From Niallia taxi (GTDB lineage: Bacteria > Bacillota > Bacilli > Bacillales > Cytobacillaceae), in contig NZ_RZTZ01000008.1 in the NCBI RefSeq assembly GCF_004005475.1, positions 124,001 to 188,000 on the forward strand: DNA of 64,000 bases, given 5' to 3'. Shown here piece by piece: positions 50,918-60,001 of this stretch. Numbering within the stretch: position 1 is the stretch's first letter; every line of letters starts with the position of its first letter. The notes beneath the pieces are model-generated. The model saw only the letters and a program-made list of their open reading frames with translations. It did no database searches and had not been told where the DNA came from. The translations under genes and the position numbers were made by a program.

Positions 50918-51476
50918 TTGAATCAAGAATTAAAAGCAGAAGCAAACATCAAAAAAGCAAATAATAATAGGAAGAAAAACGAAAAAAAACTTACAAAGCA
51001 AATCTTTATGATTCTAGTACTAGCTGTATTAGCAGGCCTACTATATGGAGGCCTTAAGCTATATAAAATCAAGATGGCTAATGGAATCAGCAGAAGGGAA
51101 AAAGCTCGATTATTTAGTCGAGGAGGACCCGAATGGAACAAATACCGACGACATAATGTATGCAGACTTTAATGAGGACGAAGTGATTACAACCATGCAT
51201 AAAATGACACATCAAAAAGTCGTATCCAGCAAAAAATGGGGCGCGGTGGAAATGACTAGCGCAAGAGTCAATCAGCTGTACATCATTGTAGTAAATAGCG
51301 ACTTTGAAAATAAGGAAGGACTTCTGTATATTTTACAAAAGTGGCAGGACAAAGACTTTAGTTTGGTTGATGACGATCATAATTATTTGTGGAAGCTGCA
51401 TGGCGGAAATGTTGGGGAAGCAACAGGGGTATTTACAGAGAAAGAAGAGAAGGAGTTTGTGGAGCGGGTGTTTTGA
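50918..51476 (+). pseudogene. DUF6241-like membrane protein, frameshifted
   Basis: From TTG 50918 the frame gives a basic N terminus, a helix (IFMILVLAVLAGLLYGGL) and ends at 51172. From about 51080 the next frame gives KKLDYLVEEDPNGTNTDDIMYADFNEDEVITTMHKMTHQKVVSSKKWGAVEMT...LYILQKWQDKDFSLVDDDHNYLWKLHGGNVGEATGVFTEKEEKEFVERVF, the full DUF6241 domain, to 51476. One extra base, most likely in the A-run at about 51098-51104, separates them. Real frameshift or sequencing slip. Confidence 0.8.
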
Positions 51477-51497
51477 AAATAATCAGTAATTGTATTG

Positions 51498-51522
51498 ACA
51501 GGGGGAATCCCTGTTTTTTTTG
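51498..51522 (+). terminator. Terminator of the DUF6241 gene
   Basis: ACAGGGGGAATCCCTGT hairpin followed by eight T. Confidence 0.9.
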
Positions 51523-51703
51523 CATAAAGAAAATATTTAAACTAATTTACAAATTATAGGTTGGTATATACTTTTTTGAGTTGTTTTGTGGTATTATTTC
51601 CCTAGTGATGAGGAATAAATACCTATTTTTTGAAGTGATATTTATTACTGATACATAAAGATAGAGACGATGAAACCCTAAGGCTAAAGATAGGAGATTC
51701 GAG

Positions 51704-52591
51704 ATGGAAATTAAGTATTTATCTACAACAGCTCTATCTAAAGAGTTGCAAATCCCGACCAAGGATGTATTTAAAATATTATCTGAAAAAGGTCTAGTGA
51801 GTAGATCGGAAGACAACTGGATTTTAACGGAATTAGGTAAAAATAAAGGTGGAGTTATAAAAACTCATTCGAGGTACGGCAGTTATATAGCTTGGACGGA
51901 ATCGTTTAAAGATGATGCGATATTTAATACAGTGGAAGAAGAAAAAAATTTATTAACTTCTACTGCATTAGGAAAGCATTTTGATATATCTAAATTCAGA
52001 ATCAACCCTATTCTATCTGAACTAGGTTTAGTTCAAAAAGCAGTAAAAGGATGGACTGTTACTCCATTAGGGAAATTAGTTGGTGGCATACAGTTTGAAT
52101 ATGATAAGACAGGGATACCATATGTTTGTTGGAAACATAGTATTTTATCAAAAAGTAATATTATTAATTCTTTGAAAGAGGCAAAAGGAGATTCTCCTGA
52201 AGAAAAAAATACAGTAAATGAAACTGGAATTAAGGGTTTTCGGGAAAAGTTCGAAGCAAAGCATAGAAGTGCCGACGGTCATTATGTTCGATCTAGGGCA
52301 GAAATGTTAATAGATAATTGGTTATACATGTCAGAAATTGTCCATGCTTATGAAAGGAAACTTCCCGTTGAAGAAGATGTATATTGCGACTTCTATCTTC
52401 CAGTGGGTAAAGTTTATATAGAATATTGGGGATTGGAGAATGATCCAAAATATCAAGATAGAAAAAAAGAGAAATTAAAAGTATATGAAAAGTATGGTTT
52501 TAATTTAATTGAAATAATAGACTCTGATATTCAAAATTTAGATGATATTTTGCCGAAAAAATTACTGAAGTTTGGTATACAGGCTTATTAA
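51704..52591 (+). CDS. Two-repeat HTH-like protein with a PD-(D/E)XK-type nuclease domain (putative)
   Basis: 295 residues, ATG behind GATAGGAG. Residues 5-65 and 84-147 are an internal duplication: TTALSKELQI...ILSEKGLV...W.LTELGKNKGG.....YGSYIAWTES versus STALGKHFDI...ILSELGLV...WTVTPLGKLVGG.....GIPYVCWKHS, each resembling a small winged helix. Residues 180-290 (VRSRAEMLIDNWLYMSEIVHAYERKL, CDFYLP, VYIEYWGLENDPKYQDRKKEKLKVYEKYGFNLIEI) have the E-D-ExW/K spacing of Vsr-like restriction folds. No partner gene is evident. I infer a DNA-binding nuclease, perhaps defensive; no characterised homologue recognised. Confidence 0.7.
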   Translation: MEIKYLSTTALSKELQIPTKDVFKILSEKGLVSRSEDNWILTELGKNKGGVIKTHSRYGSYIAWTESFKDDAIFNTVEEEKNLLTSTALGKHFDISKFRINPILSELGLVQKAVKGWTVTPLGKLVGGIQFEYDKTGIPYVCWKHSILSKSNIINSLKEAKGDSPEEKNTVNETGIKGFREKFEAKHRSADGHYVRSRAEMLIDNWLYMSEIVHAYERKLPVEEDVYCDFYLPVGKVYIEYWGLENDPKYQDRKKEKLKVYEKYGFNLIEIIDSDIQNLDDILPKKLLKFGIQAY

Positions 52592-52609
52592 AAAAATGTA
52601 AGTTTTATA

Positions 52610-52637
52610 GAGACAGCCATTAATTTGGCTGTTTTTG
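52610..52637 (+). terminator. Terminator of the nuclease-like gene
   Basis: ACAGCCA and TGGCTGT pair around TTAATT, followed by TTTTG. Confidence 0.85.
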
Positions 52638-52752
52638 TTTTATATTATAAACTTCAATACATTTTTTAATATTTTTTGGATATTTAATCCATGTCTTTTG
52701 CTGAGTAGTTTATAGTAAAATAGGTCTATTGATGTAATTAAGGAGAAATACA

Positions 52753-54381
52753 ATGTCTAAAAAGAACTTTCTTTATTTATATATCGTAGTAAGTTTACTG
52801 TGGATCTTCGGAACAGACTTTTTGCTTACTTTTGTTGATAGTCAGTCGACAATGCTTTTTCTGCAAAAATTGAAAGGAATATTATATGTTTGTTTTACTA
52901 GTATACTAATTTATGTGCTTATTGTCAGGAAAGAAGAGTTTGAGACAGTAACAGAAGAGAAAAAGCAGCTAAAGACACTGATTAATTCAATGGTTGATTT
53001 TGTTAACTTTAAGGATGGTGAAGGTCGCTGGCTTGAGGCAAATGAAGCTGGTTTGAAGCTTTTTCAGCTTGATGGGGTTGATTTTAGAGGGAAAAAGGAC
53101 TCTGAACTCGCTAAATATACAGATTTTTATCATGATGCACTAATGTATTGCGAAACCTCTGATGAAGAGGCTTGGAAGGCAAGAGAAGTTACTAGATGTC
53201 TTGAATATATTCCGCTACCTAATGGGGAAATAAGAACGATTGATACGATAAAAGTTCCCAATTTTAACGACGATGGCAGCCGCCATTCACTAGTAGTAAT
53301 TGGCCGTGATATTACAGAGCACCTAAATACAGAAAAAGATCTCAGCATGACGAAGCAGCAATACCAATCCCTTTTTGAGAATAACCCAGACATGGTGTAT
53401 GTACTCGATTTAGACGGGAAAGTTGTTAATGTGAACCGTCAGTTTGAGAAAATTACTGGTTATAGTGCAGAACAATTTATCGGAGAAAAAATTGTTAGTT
53501 TAGTGACAGAGGAATTTCAAGAAATTGTGGGGAAATCCTTGTTAACCTCCATTGCTCAAGGTAATTCTATTACAAAAGAAACTAAAATTATCAAAAAGGA
53601 CGGCAGTATCAGTGATATTTCCTGCACAACATTTCCAATGATGCTAGATGGTGAAATTGTCGGTGTTATTGGCTATGGCAGGGATATAACAGCAATAAAG
53701 GAAACAGAAGCAATGCTTCGAAAAGCAGAAAAACTGTCAGTAGCTGGAGAGCTAGCCGCAAGTGTTGCACACGAAATCCGCAACCCTCTGACTTCCATTC
53801 GCGGCTTTATCCAATTAATGAAATCGGACGAAACTTCTTCAAATAAAGCTTTTCACAACATCCTTCTAGATGAAATCGACAGAATTAATGATATCGTCAG
53901 TGAGCTGTTATTATTGGCAAAACCACAGGAGCTGAACTATGTAAAGGCTAGAGTAGAGAGCATTATGAGCTCAGTTTTCGGTCTGCTTGAATCACAATCA
54001 AACCTATACGGTGTAGAATTGAACACAAATATAATTGGCACGCTTCCTGAAATCGACTGCGAACCAAACCAATTAAAACAGCTGTTCATCAACATCATCA
54101 AAAACTCAATTGAAGCAGAATCCACAAAAGTTAACATAACAATTAAAAACACAGACAACGGATTCGTGCAAATAATCGTAAAAGACAATGGCTGCGGAAT
54201 CGAAAAAGATCGTATCAAACGCTTAGGCGAGCCATTCTATTCAGCGAAAGAAAAAGGCACAGGATTAGGATTAACAGTCAGTTACCGGATTGTTCAGGCA
54301 CATAAAGGACAGGTTCGGTATGCAAGTGAGGTTAATGAGGGTACCGAGGTGGAAATTCTGCTGCCAGTAACGATAGATTAA
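52753..54381 (+). CDS. PAS-domain sensor histidine kinase
   Basis: 542 residues. Two N-terminal membrane helices (about 5-22 and 37-57), two PAS domains (about 72-190: LINSMVDFVNFKDGEGRWLEANEAGLKLF; about 205-320: LFENNPDMVYVLDLDGKVVNVNRQFEKITGYSAEQF), HisKA with AGELAASVAHEIRNPLTSIRGFIQL (phospho-His near 345), and HATPase boxes N (QLFINIIKNSIEA), G1 (IIVKDNGCGIEKD) and G2 (KGTGLGLTVSYRIVQAHKG). This is the architecture of sporulation-type kinases. No response regulator adjoins, which fits a phosphorelay feeder kinase. Confidence 0.92.
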   Translation: MSKKNFLYLYIVVSLLWIFGTDFLLTFVDSQSTMLFLQKLKGILYVCFTSILIYVLIVRKEEFETVTEEKKQLKTLINSMVDFVNFKDGEGRWLEANEAGLKLFQLDGVDFRGKKDSELAKYTDFYHDALMYCETSDEEAWKAREVTRCLEYIPLPNGEIRTIDTIKVPNFNDDGSRHSLVVIGRDITEHLNTEKDLSMTKQQYQSLFENNPDMVYVLDLDGKVVNVNRQFEKITGYSAEQFIGEKIVSLVTEEFQEIVGKSLLTSIAQGNSITKETKIIKKDGSISDISCTTFPMMLDGEIVGVIGYGRDITAIKETEAMLRKAEKLSVAGELAASVAHEIRNPLTSIRGFIQLMKSDETSSNKAFHNILLDEIDRINDIVSELLLLAKPQELNYVKARVESIMSSVFGLLESQSNLYGVELNTNIIGTLPEIDCEPNQLKQLFINIIKNSIEAESTKVNITIKNTDNGFVQIIVKDNGCGIEKDRIKRLGEPFYSAKEKGTGLGLTVSYRIVQAHKGQVRYASEVNEGTEVEILLPVTID

Positions 54382-54391
54382 TAAGGGAGGG

Positions 54392-54424
54392 ACATTTTAG
54401 CTTATGTTAAAATGTCCTTTTTTA
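54392..54424 (+). terminator. Terminator of the kinase gene
   Basis: GGACATTTTA pairs with TAAAATGTCC, followed by six T. Confidence 0.92.
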
Positions 54425-54516
54425 TTGGATACGGGAATAAGTTGTTAATATTTTACATATAAGAGGAGGATACATTAAAATATACATAAATATTACAGAT
54501 AGACGAGGTGTAGTAG

Positions 54517-54855
54517 TTGAGGAAATTCTCCGTTTTTTTATTCATTCTAAGTACAATATTATTAGGTGCGTGTAACGGACAAACAGATAATATTACTTAT
54601 GCGATGATCGTTGTAGTTCATAACAAGGAATACAACGGAACCGAAACAGTGAAAGACGAAGGGATTAAAATGGGTGAATTAATAGGAGAGATTGAAAAAG
54701 AGACACCAGTAGATGTAATGCCTGAGAATAATCAATCTAATAGCTTTGAGGTTAGTTCCAAGATATACTCTGTGCAGGGCACAGATCAATATATCATTGT
54801 TTTAGACAAGGATAATGAAGAGCATTTATTGGAGAGGGCTCCTAGTGATGAATAA
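54517..54855 (+). CDS. Small lipoprotein
   Basis: 112 residues, TTG start behind GACGAGGTG. Lipobox LGAC. The mature part TYAMIVVVHNKEYNGTETVKDEGIKMGELIGEIEKETPVDVMPENNQSNSFEVSSKIYSVQGTDQYIIVLD is a compact beta-rich extracytoplasmic domain often seen in Bacillus. Function unknown. Confidence 0.78.
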   Translation: MRKFSVFLFILSTILLGACNGQTDNITYAMIVVVHNKEYNGTETVKDEGIKMGELIGEIEKETPVDVMPENNQSNSFEVSSKIYSVQGTDQYIIVLDKDNEEHLLERAPSDE

Positions 54856-55050
54856 TTCAATCTTTAACTGGGCTTATTTATACAATTTTTAATATAAATA
54901 TGGTGAATTTCAAAAATACATTTGAGAAATGTGATTTTGTAGTACAGTTGCAGTAGCTATGGTTCTAAATACTAACTACTGAGGCTTTAATAATCCTTAT
55001 TTATTTGGCAGTACATACCTTATTTATTTTTATGTCGGAGGAAAAATTTA

Positions 55051-55410
55051 GTGGAAAATTGGGAGTATAATGAATTAATTGAGGCGGTTCAAGAAGTATA
55101 TGGGGAATTACTAGACGAAGATAGAGGACATAGATATGCGATAGCAAGATTATCTGAAGAGTTTGATAGAATGGGCAAAATGGAAGATGTTATTGTCGAT
55201 GCTGTAATAGGAGAAATTGCAATTAAAAATGAAGCTGTCTTTGTCGGCATAATTGCAGGAATAACAAAAAGGTAAAGCTTGTTTAATCCAAGTGACTATG
55301 AAGATGAATTAAGTACAGAAGAAACGGATGATCTAATGAAAAGAAGTAATAAAGTGATAGTAGGATTAAAAAATGTAACAATAGATTATAACCCATCTGC
55401 AGAAACGTAA
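55051..55410 (+). pseudogene. Imm3-like immunity protein gene with premature TAA
   Basis: From GTG 55051 (CGGAGGAA upstream): WEYNELIEAVQEVYGELLDEDRGHRYAIARLSEEFDRMGKMEDVIVDAVIGEIAIKNEAVFVG is typical of Imm3 family immunity proteins. TAA at 55273-55275 truncates it, but the same frame continues with SLFNPSDYEDELSTEETDDLMKRSN to 55410, about 119 codons in all, the expected length. One base change accounts for the stop. No toxin gene is next to it, so it is an orphan relic or decoy. Confidence 0.7.
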
Positions 55411-55484
55411 AATTTATTTTAATGTTAAAAATGAAAGTATAACTCTTAGGATGAAAATTTATACATCTACTAAGATCGTGTTTT

Positions 55485-55607
55485 TTATGTTATCTTCCAT
55501 TTGAATGGAGAACCCAGGTTTTCAATTACCAGCTGGATGTTTTCATCAAGATACGGAATCTCCTGAAGAAGCTTAACTAGGACTTGAAAGTAATTAACTG
55601 AAATATT
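55485..55607 (-). pseudogene. Protein fragment on the minus strand
   Basis: One minus-strand frame reads NYFQVLVKLLQEIPYLDENI and continues to ENLGSPFKWKIT then TAA; it is closed upstream by TAG and has no start. The composition is clearly protein-like. Family not recognised; it may be the tail of the toxin-side locus next to the broken Imm3 gene. The remaining gap to 55780 shows nothing. Confidence 0.4.
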
Positions 55608-55779
55608 CTACGTAAGAACTAAATTTCCTAATTATAAGCTGACTCACAAAGATTTTAATAAATTTTAATCCAATTTTAATTCTACTAGTATAGTATTTCT
55701 CTTTATGAGCATATTAGAATTTGACTATCAAGTCGTTCTCAGTTGACTTATAAATGAATTAATAAAGGAGAAAATACAA

Positions 55780-57246
55780 TTGAATACTATGGCAAAATCT
55801 GCAACAAAACCTATTAGTACAACACCAATTTTTGCTGTTCTGCTCGCAGGGGCTTTTGTTGCGTTTTTAAATCAGACTGTTATAAATGTCGCATTGCCTG
55901 ATATCATGGCACATTTTCACATTGATGCAGTGAAAGCGAACTGGTTAAGTACAATATTCCTGTTAACAAATGGTATTGTTATTCCGGTGACAGCCTTCCT
56001 GATGGAGAGATTTACGACAAGGCAATTATTTTTATTTTCAATCGGCGTATTTGCGATTGGTACGTTAATATGTGCAATGGCTGGCACATTCCCGATTATG
56101 CTCGTTGGACGGGTCGTACAAGCAATCGGTGCAGGAATTCTATTCCCATTGATTACAAATGTGATTTTCACTATTTTCCCACTAAACAGACGCGGATTCG
56201 CCATGGGTATTTTCGGTGTGGCAATGAACTTCGCTCCTGCAATTGGTCCAACTTGGGCTGGCTGGATTATTGAATCCTACAATTGGCGTGTTATATTCTA
56301 TATTATTGCCCCAATTGCTCTCATTGACTTTATTCTCGCAATTTTCTTCGTGAAAAATGTCACACAAACAAGCAGACCGAAGCTAGACACATTAGGAGTT
56401 ATCTTATCAACAATCGGATTTGGCGGAATACTATATGCCTTTTCAACTGCTGGCTCAAAAGGCTGGTCATCAACAGAAGTAGTAACAATGTTTATCGTTG
56501 GTGGAATCAGTCTTATTCTCTTCGTATGGCGCCAGTTTGTTGTTAAACATCCAATATTGGAGTTTAGAATTTTCAAGTACAAGCTCTTTACATTAACAAC
56601 AATCATCAATGTTGCTGTAACAATGTCGATGTTCTCTGGTATGATCCTAATGCCAATCTATATGCAAAACATTCACGGTTTCAGTGCATTAGAAGCAGGG
56701 TTCATGCTGCTGCCTGGCGGAATCGTTATGGGTATTATGTCCCCTATTACAGGAAAGCTGTTCGATAAATATGGTGCGAGATGGCTTGCTGTTATCGGTT
56801 TGGCAATCACGATGGTGACAACATATGCATTAACAAGATTAGAAGTTCATACTAGCTACTCTTACATCTTATGGGTATATACAATTAGAATGTTAGGCAT
56901 GTCACTAATCATGATGCCGATCTTTACGGCAGGACTTAATGATTTAGGCTTGAAATTAAATAAATATGGTACAGCTATGGTTAATACATTCAGAATGGTA
57001 GCCGGAGCAATCGGCATGGCCTTCTTCGTATCAATCATGACAAACCAAGGTGCAAACCATGCTGAAGACTGGATGAAGCTCCATAACATCCTGAAAACAG
57101 ATAAACTAGGCATTGCACAAGCAGCGAAGGAAGGAACAGTAATGGGAATCAACGATGCATTTATGGTTGCCACTTACCTGACAATAGTTGCTTTCGTGTT
57201 GGCTTTCTTTATTAAAGGATCTAAGCCTGGGGAGAAAAAGGCTTAA
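55780..57246 (+). CDS. DHA2 family MFS multidrug efflux transporter
   Basis: 488 residues from TTG 55780, which fits AAAGGAGAAA better than the ATG at 55789. It has 14 membrane segments, the DHA2 mark. N-terminal FLNQTVINVALPDIMAHFHI and motif A-like regions, plus motif C (GVAMNFAPAIGPTWAGWIIESYNWRVIFYI) of drug:H+ antiporters of the EmrB/QacA type. Substrates unknown. No regulator adjoins. Confidence 0.92.
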   Translation: MNTMAKSATKPISTTPIFAVLLAGAFVAFLNQTVINVALPDIMAHFHIDAVKANWLSTIFLLTNGIVIPVTAFLMERFTTRQLFLFSIGVFAIGTLICAMAGTFPIMLVGRVVQAIGAGILFPLITNVIFTIFPLNRRGFAMGIFGVAMNFAPAIGPTWAGWIIESYNWRVIFYIIAPIALIDFILAIFFVKNVTQTSRPKLDTLGVILSTIGFGGILYAFSTAGSKGWSSTEVVTMFIVGGISLILFVWRQFVVKHPILEFRIFKYKLFTLTTIINVAVTMSMFSGMILMPIYMQNIHGFSALEAGFMLLPGGIVMGIMSPITGKLFDKYGARWLAVIGLAITMVTTYALTRLEVHTSYSYILWVYTIRMLGMSLIMMPIFTAGLNDLGLKLNKYGTAMVNTFRMVAGAIGMAFFVSIMTNQGANHAEDWMKLHNILKTDKLGIAQAAKEGTVMGINDAFMVATYLTIVAFVLAFFIKGSKPGEKKA

Positions 57247-57249
57247 TAT

Positions 57250-57290
57250 GGTGGAAGAGCGTTGAGGAAACTCGGCGCTCTTTTTTTTTG
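57250..57290 (+). terminator. Terminator of the MFS gene
   Basis: GAGCG and CGCTC with inner TTGAGG/AACTCGG pairing, followed by nine T. Confidence 0.88.
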
Positions 57291-57436
57291 ATATTTTATT
57301 AGGCACTGGCTATTTTGACGTAAAGTAATTTATAAAGGACAGTATATAAATTATAAATTGTAGAATCATCAGTTTGGAGAGGGAACCTTTGTAGGATTAA
57401 AGTATACATATATGCACTACCCTTTGAAAGTGATAA

Positions 57437-57589
57437 CATCGCAACAAATATTATAAGAAATTTTTTAATCGAACCAATCACGACTCTTATACAAATAAAG
57501 TTAATTATTATATTCATACTGAAATTGGCAAAGAAGGACGTTTCCAGGCTTATATGGCTGAAAAAGAGGGTAAAAAGCCAGATAAGTAA
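57437..57589 (+). pseudogene. Protein fragment, C-terminal end
   Basis: An open frame without a start ends ...YYIHTEIGKEGRFQAYMAEKEGKKPDK then TAA. It looks like the C terminus of a lost gene; two stops close it upstream. Family not recognised. The rest of the gap 57290-57764 shows no gene. Confidence 0.35.
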
Positions 57590-57764
57590 TTTACGGTGCT
57601 GAAAATTTAACGATAATTAACAATCTAGTAAATATGGAATACACTATTTCCAAAGTGGAATTGCGGAAAATAACAGAAACAGATACAATTAAGTAGATTG
57701 CTTGATTTACTTTATATGTTTTGATTATGTATCTAAATTTGCTGACAAGGTAAGGTGTGTTTAC

Positions 57765-58826
57765 ATGAAGAAACTAGTAATATTAGGCGGAGGTTATGGA
57801 GGGTTCCAGATACTGCAGGACCTATTAAATAAACAATTACCAAGAGATGTTCAAATTACTGTAATTGACCGGAATCCGTACCATTGTTTGAAGACAGAGT
57901 TTTATGCATTAGCTGCAGGAACGGTGTCTGATAGACAGGTTAGAATGAATTTTCCTAAGCATGACCAAGTGGATTATGTTTGGGGAGAAGTAGTTAAAAT
58001 TGATAGTGATAAAGATGAAATCGTCATGAAAGACAGTGCCGAAACAGTTCCGTATGATTATTTGATCATTGGCTTAGGCTGTGAAGATAATTATCACAAT
58101 GTTGAAGGTGCAGAACAATTCTCAGAAAGTGTTCAGACAATCTCTAAAGCAAGAAGAGCCGCTCTGGCAGTGAATGAATTGAAATCCTATCAGCATGTTG
58201 CCGTTATAGGTGCAGGCTTGAGTGGGGTTGAGGTTGCGTCTGAAATAAGAGAAAGCCGCCCGGATTTAAACATTAGTCTTTATGACAGAGGAAGTGCAGT
58301 GCTTAGTCCATTTGCACCAAAGGTTCAGCAATATGTGGAAAAATGGTTCAAGGAAAATGATGTAAATATTATTCATCATGCAAATGTTGAATACTTAGAG
58401 CAAGGCGCAATCTGTAATAATGGCGTTTGTACATTAACAGATGTAACACTTTGGACGGCAGGCGTAAGACCGAACCGTTTAGTAAGAGAGCTGCCATTTG
58501 AAAAGGACAGATATGAGAAGATAGTCGTCAATCAATTCCACCAAGTTCCAGACAAACCGACTGTATATATTGTTGGGGATTGCGCGTCATCGACTTTCTC
58601 GCCAAGCGGACAATTAGCACAGCACCAAGGAGAACAAATTGCCAATATCCTGCATGATATACTATCAGGCAGAGAGCCAAAAGCGCCAGGTGAGATTAAA
58701 CTGCGCGGTACTTTAGGTTCACTTGGTAAAAACGACGGTTTCGGCAACATGTTCGAAAAGTCATTTACAGGATTATTGCCAAGACTAGCAAAAAGCGGTG
58801 TACTTTGGCTGCATAAGCGACATTAA
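57765..58826 (+). CDS. NAD(P)/FAD-dependent oxidoreductase, NDH-2-like (YutJ type)
   Basis: 353 residues from ATG 57765, behind AAGGTAAGGTG; the longer frame has no site. FAD-binding MKKLVILGGGYGGFQIL, NAD(P)-binding VAVIGAGLSGVEVASEIRE, and the second FAD contact VYIVGDCASS. It belongs to the type II NADH dehydrogenase family, peripheral membrane flavoproteins that pass electrons from NADH to quinone. The C-terminal part (LLPRLAKSGVLWLHKRH) gives the amphipathic membrane-contact helix. Confidence 0.88.
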   Translation: MKKLVILGGGYGGFQILQDLLNKQLPRDVQITVIDRNPYHCLKTEFYALAAGTVSDRQVRMNFPKHDQVDYVWGEVVKIDSDKDEIVMKDSAETVPYDYLIIGLGCEDNYHNVEGAEQFSESVQTISKARRAALAVNELKSYQHVAVIGAGLSGVEVASEIRESRPDLNISLYDRGSAVLSPFAPKVQQYVEKWFKENDVNIIHHANVEYLEQGAICNNGVCTLTDVTLWTAGVRPNRLVRELPFEKDRYEKIVVNQFHQVPDKPTVYIVGDCASSTFSPSGQLAQHQGEQIANILHDILSGREPKAPGEIKLRGTLGSLGKNDGFGNMFEKSFTGLLPRLAKSGVLWLHKRH

Positions 58827-58841
58827 TACGGAATATAAATG

Positions 58842-58872
58842 AGAGGAGAAGCATTAGCTTTTTCTCTTTTTT
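58842..58872 (+). terminator. Terminator of the oxidoreductase gene
   Basis: GAGAAGC and GCTTTTTCTC pair imperfectly, followed by seven T. Confidence 0.6.
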
Positions 58873-58974
58873 TAATATTTTGTAAAGCTTCTATTAAGCT
58901 AGAGGTATTTAAGAATGGCGCACAGAATTATTGTATATAGTAAGGGGTCAATAACTCATAAAGGAGATGCAATA

Positions 58975-59169
58975 ATGAAGGATAGACAATTTTTATTTCA
59001 AGTTTGGCGTTGGATTGATCAAGCACAAAGAGTAAATGAGAATGCTAACGGGAAAAAAATTGTAGCACTGCCCTTAAACGAATGGGAGGAGCTAAGAGCA
59101 GAAATGCTTGAAATTATCAATGAAATGGATGGACCAGTTACGAATGAAGAGGCTTTAGAAGTTCGTTAA
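58975..59169 (+). CDS. Small soluble protein of unknown function
   Basis: 64 residues from ATG 58975, which follows AAAGGAGATG; the longer frame from 58915 contains that site. Sequence MKDRQFLFQVWRWIDQAQRV...VALPLNEWEELRAEMLEIINEMDG is helical and acidic at the end. No family recognised. Confidence 0.72.
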   Translation: MKDRQFLFQVWRWIDQAQRVNENANGKKIVALPLNEWEELRAEMLEIINEMDGPVTNEEALEVR

Positions 59170-59191
59170 TACATATAAATAAGGAAAAAAT

Positions 59192-59217
59192 CAGGCATCC
59201 AGCTGGATGTCTTTTTG
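59192..59217 (+). terminator. Terminator of the small gene
   Basis: GCATCCAG pairs with CTGGATGT, followed by TTTTT. Confidence 0.8.
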
Positions 59218-59227
59218 CATTAATGCA

Positions 59228-59262
59228 TGAAAAGGAGCTGGCAAGCATACCAACTCCGAAAA
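59228..59262 (-). terminator. Terminator of the DUF378 gene
   Basis: On the minus strand GGAGTTGG and CCAGCTCC pair (one mismatch) and TTTT follows. Confidence 0.7.
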
Positions 59263-59264
59263 CA

Positions 59265-59504
59265 TTAGTGATTTGTAGTGTAGCTGCGCCCAGCTTCCAG
59301 GCTTGTTCTACTATTATTTAAAATACTAATACTAATAAGACCTGAAATTCCTACAAGAATAAAGATAAATCTCGCCATTCCGGCATCCTCGCCACCAAAG
59401 ATGGCTGCGACAAGATCAAATTGGAAGAAGCCGATTAAGCCCCAGTTGATGGCACCGATAATACTTAGAATTAGGGTGATTTTTTGTAATATGGACAAGG
59501 ACAT
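59265..59504 (-). CDS. DUF378 family membrane protein
   Basis: 79 residues on the minus strand behind ATAGGAGG. ILQKITLILSIIGAINWGLIGFFQFDLVAAIFGG and RFIFILVGISGLISI are the two conserved membrane helices of DUF378 (YuzA-like). Function unknown. Monocistronic, with terminator. Confidence 0.9.
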   Translation of the reverse strand: MSLSILQKITLILSIIGAINWGLIGFFQFDLVAAIFGGEDAGMARFIFILVGISGLISISILNNSRTSLEAGRSYTTNH

Positions 59505-59661
59505 GTTTAGACCTCCTATAAAATAATTATTTAAGTGTACTTTATATATACCTTTTTTAAAGAAAATTGAAACAGCCTAAAAATCGAGAATTATTTGTAA
59601 TAACTGATAGAAAGAGATATTCTATATATACTTACTAGTCTTAAACAAGGAAGGATTACAT

Positions 59662-59952
59662 ATGGAAAAAACAATCGCAACACTACAAAAGGTACAGCAA
59701 TCAGCAGTGCAATTAGAAACAGTGCTTCATGAATTATGGAGTCTTGTTGGTGAGCTTGAGGAAGACGCGCAATTCATCGAACTGATGGAAAAGGCGAAAA
59801 AGAAGGGTGCAGATTCAAGCTTAGCGGAATTAAGCACAAAGATAAATGAACTGGAAAACGGCCTTAGTCAAATACCGGAAGATGGTACAGTCGCAATTGA
59901 TCTGGAAGATAATATAGATGAAATCATCGAATGGGTTAAAAATAATAAATAG
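59662..59952 (+). CDS. Acidic helical protein of unknown function
   Basis: 96 residues behind AAGGAAGGA. Sequence is predicted helical: TIATLQKVQQSAVQLETVLHELWSLVGELEEDAQFIELMEKAKKKGADSSLAELSTKINELENGLSQIPEDG. No family recognised. A strong bidirectional terminator follows, shared with the converging ABC operon. Confidence 0.78.
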   Translation: MEKTIATLQKVQQSAVQLETVLHELWSLVGELEEDAQFIELMEKAKKKGADSSLAELSTKINELENGLSQIPEDGTVAIDLEDNIDEIIEWVKNNK

Positions 59953-59954
59953 GT

Positions 59955-59998
59955 ATAAAAAAAGAAGAAACCTCCTTTTTGGGAGGTTTCTTCTTTTG
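59955..59998. terminator. Bidirectional terminator between the helical-protein gene and the ABC operon
   Basis: AAAAGAAGAAACCTCC pairs with GGAGGTTTCTTCTTTT around a T5-G loop. Confidence 0.93.
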
Positions 59999-60001
59999 CT
60001 A

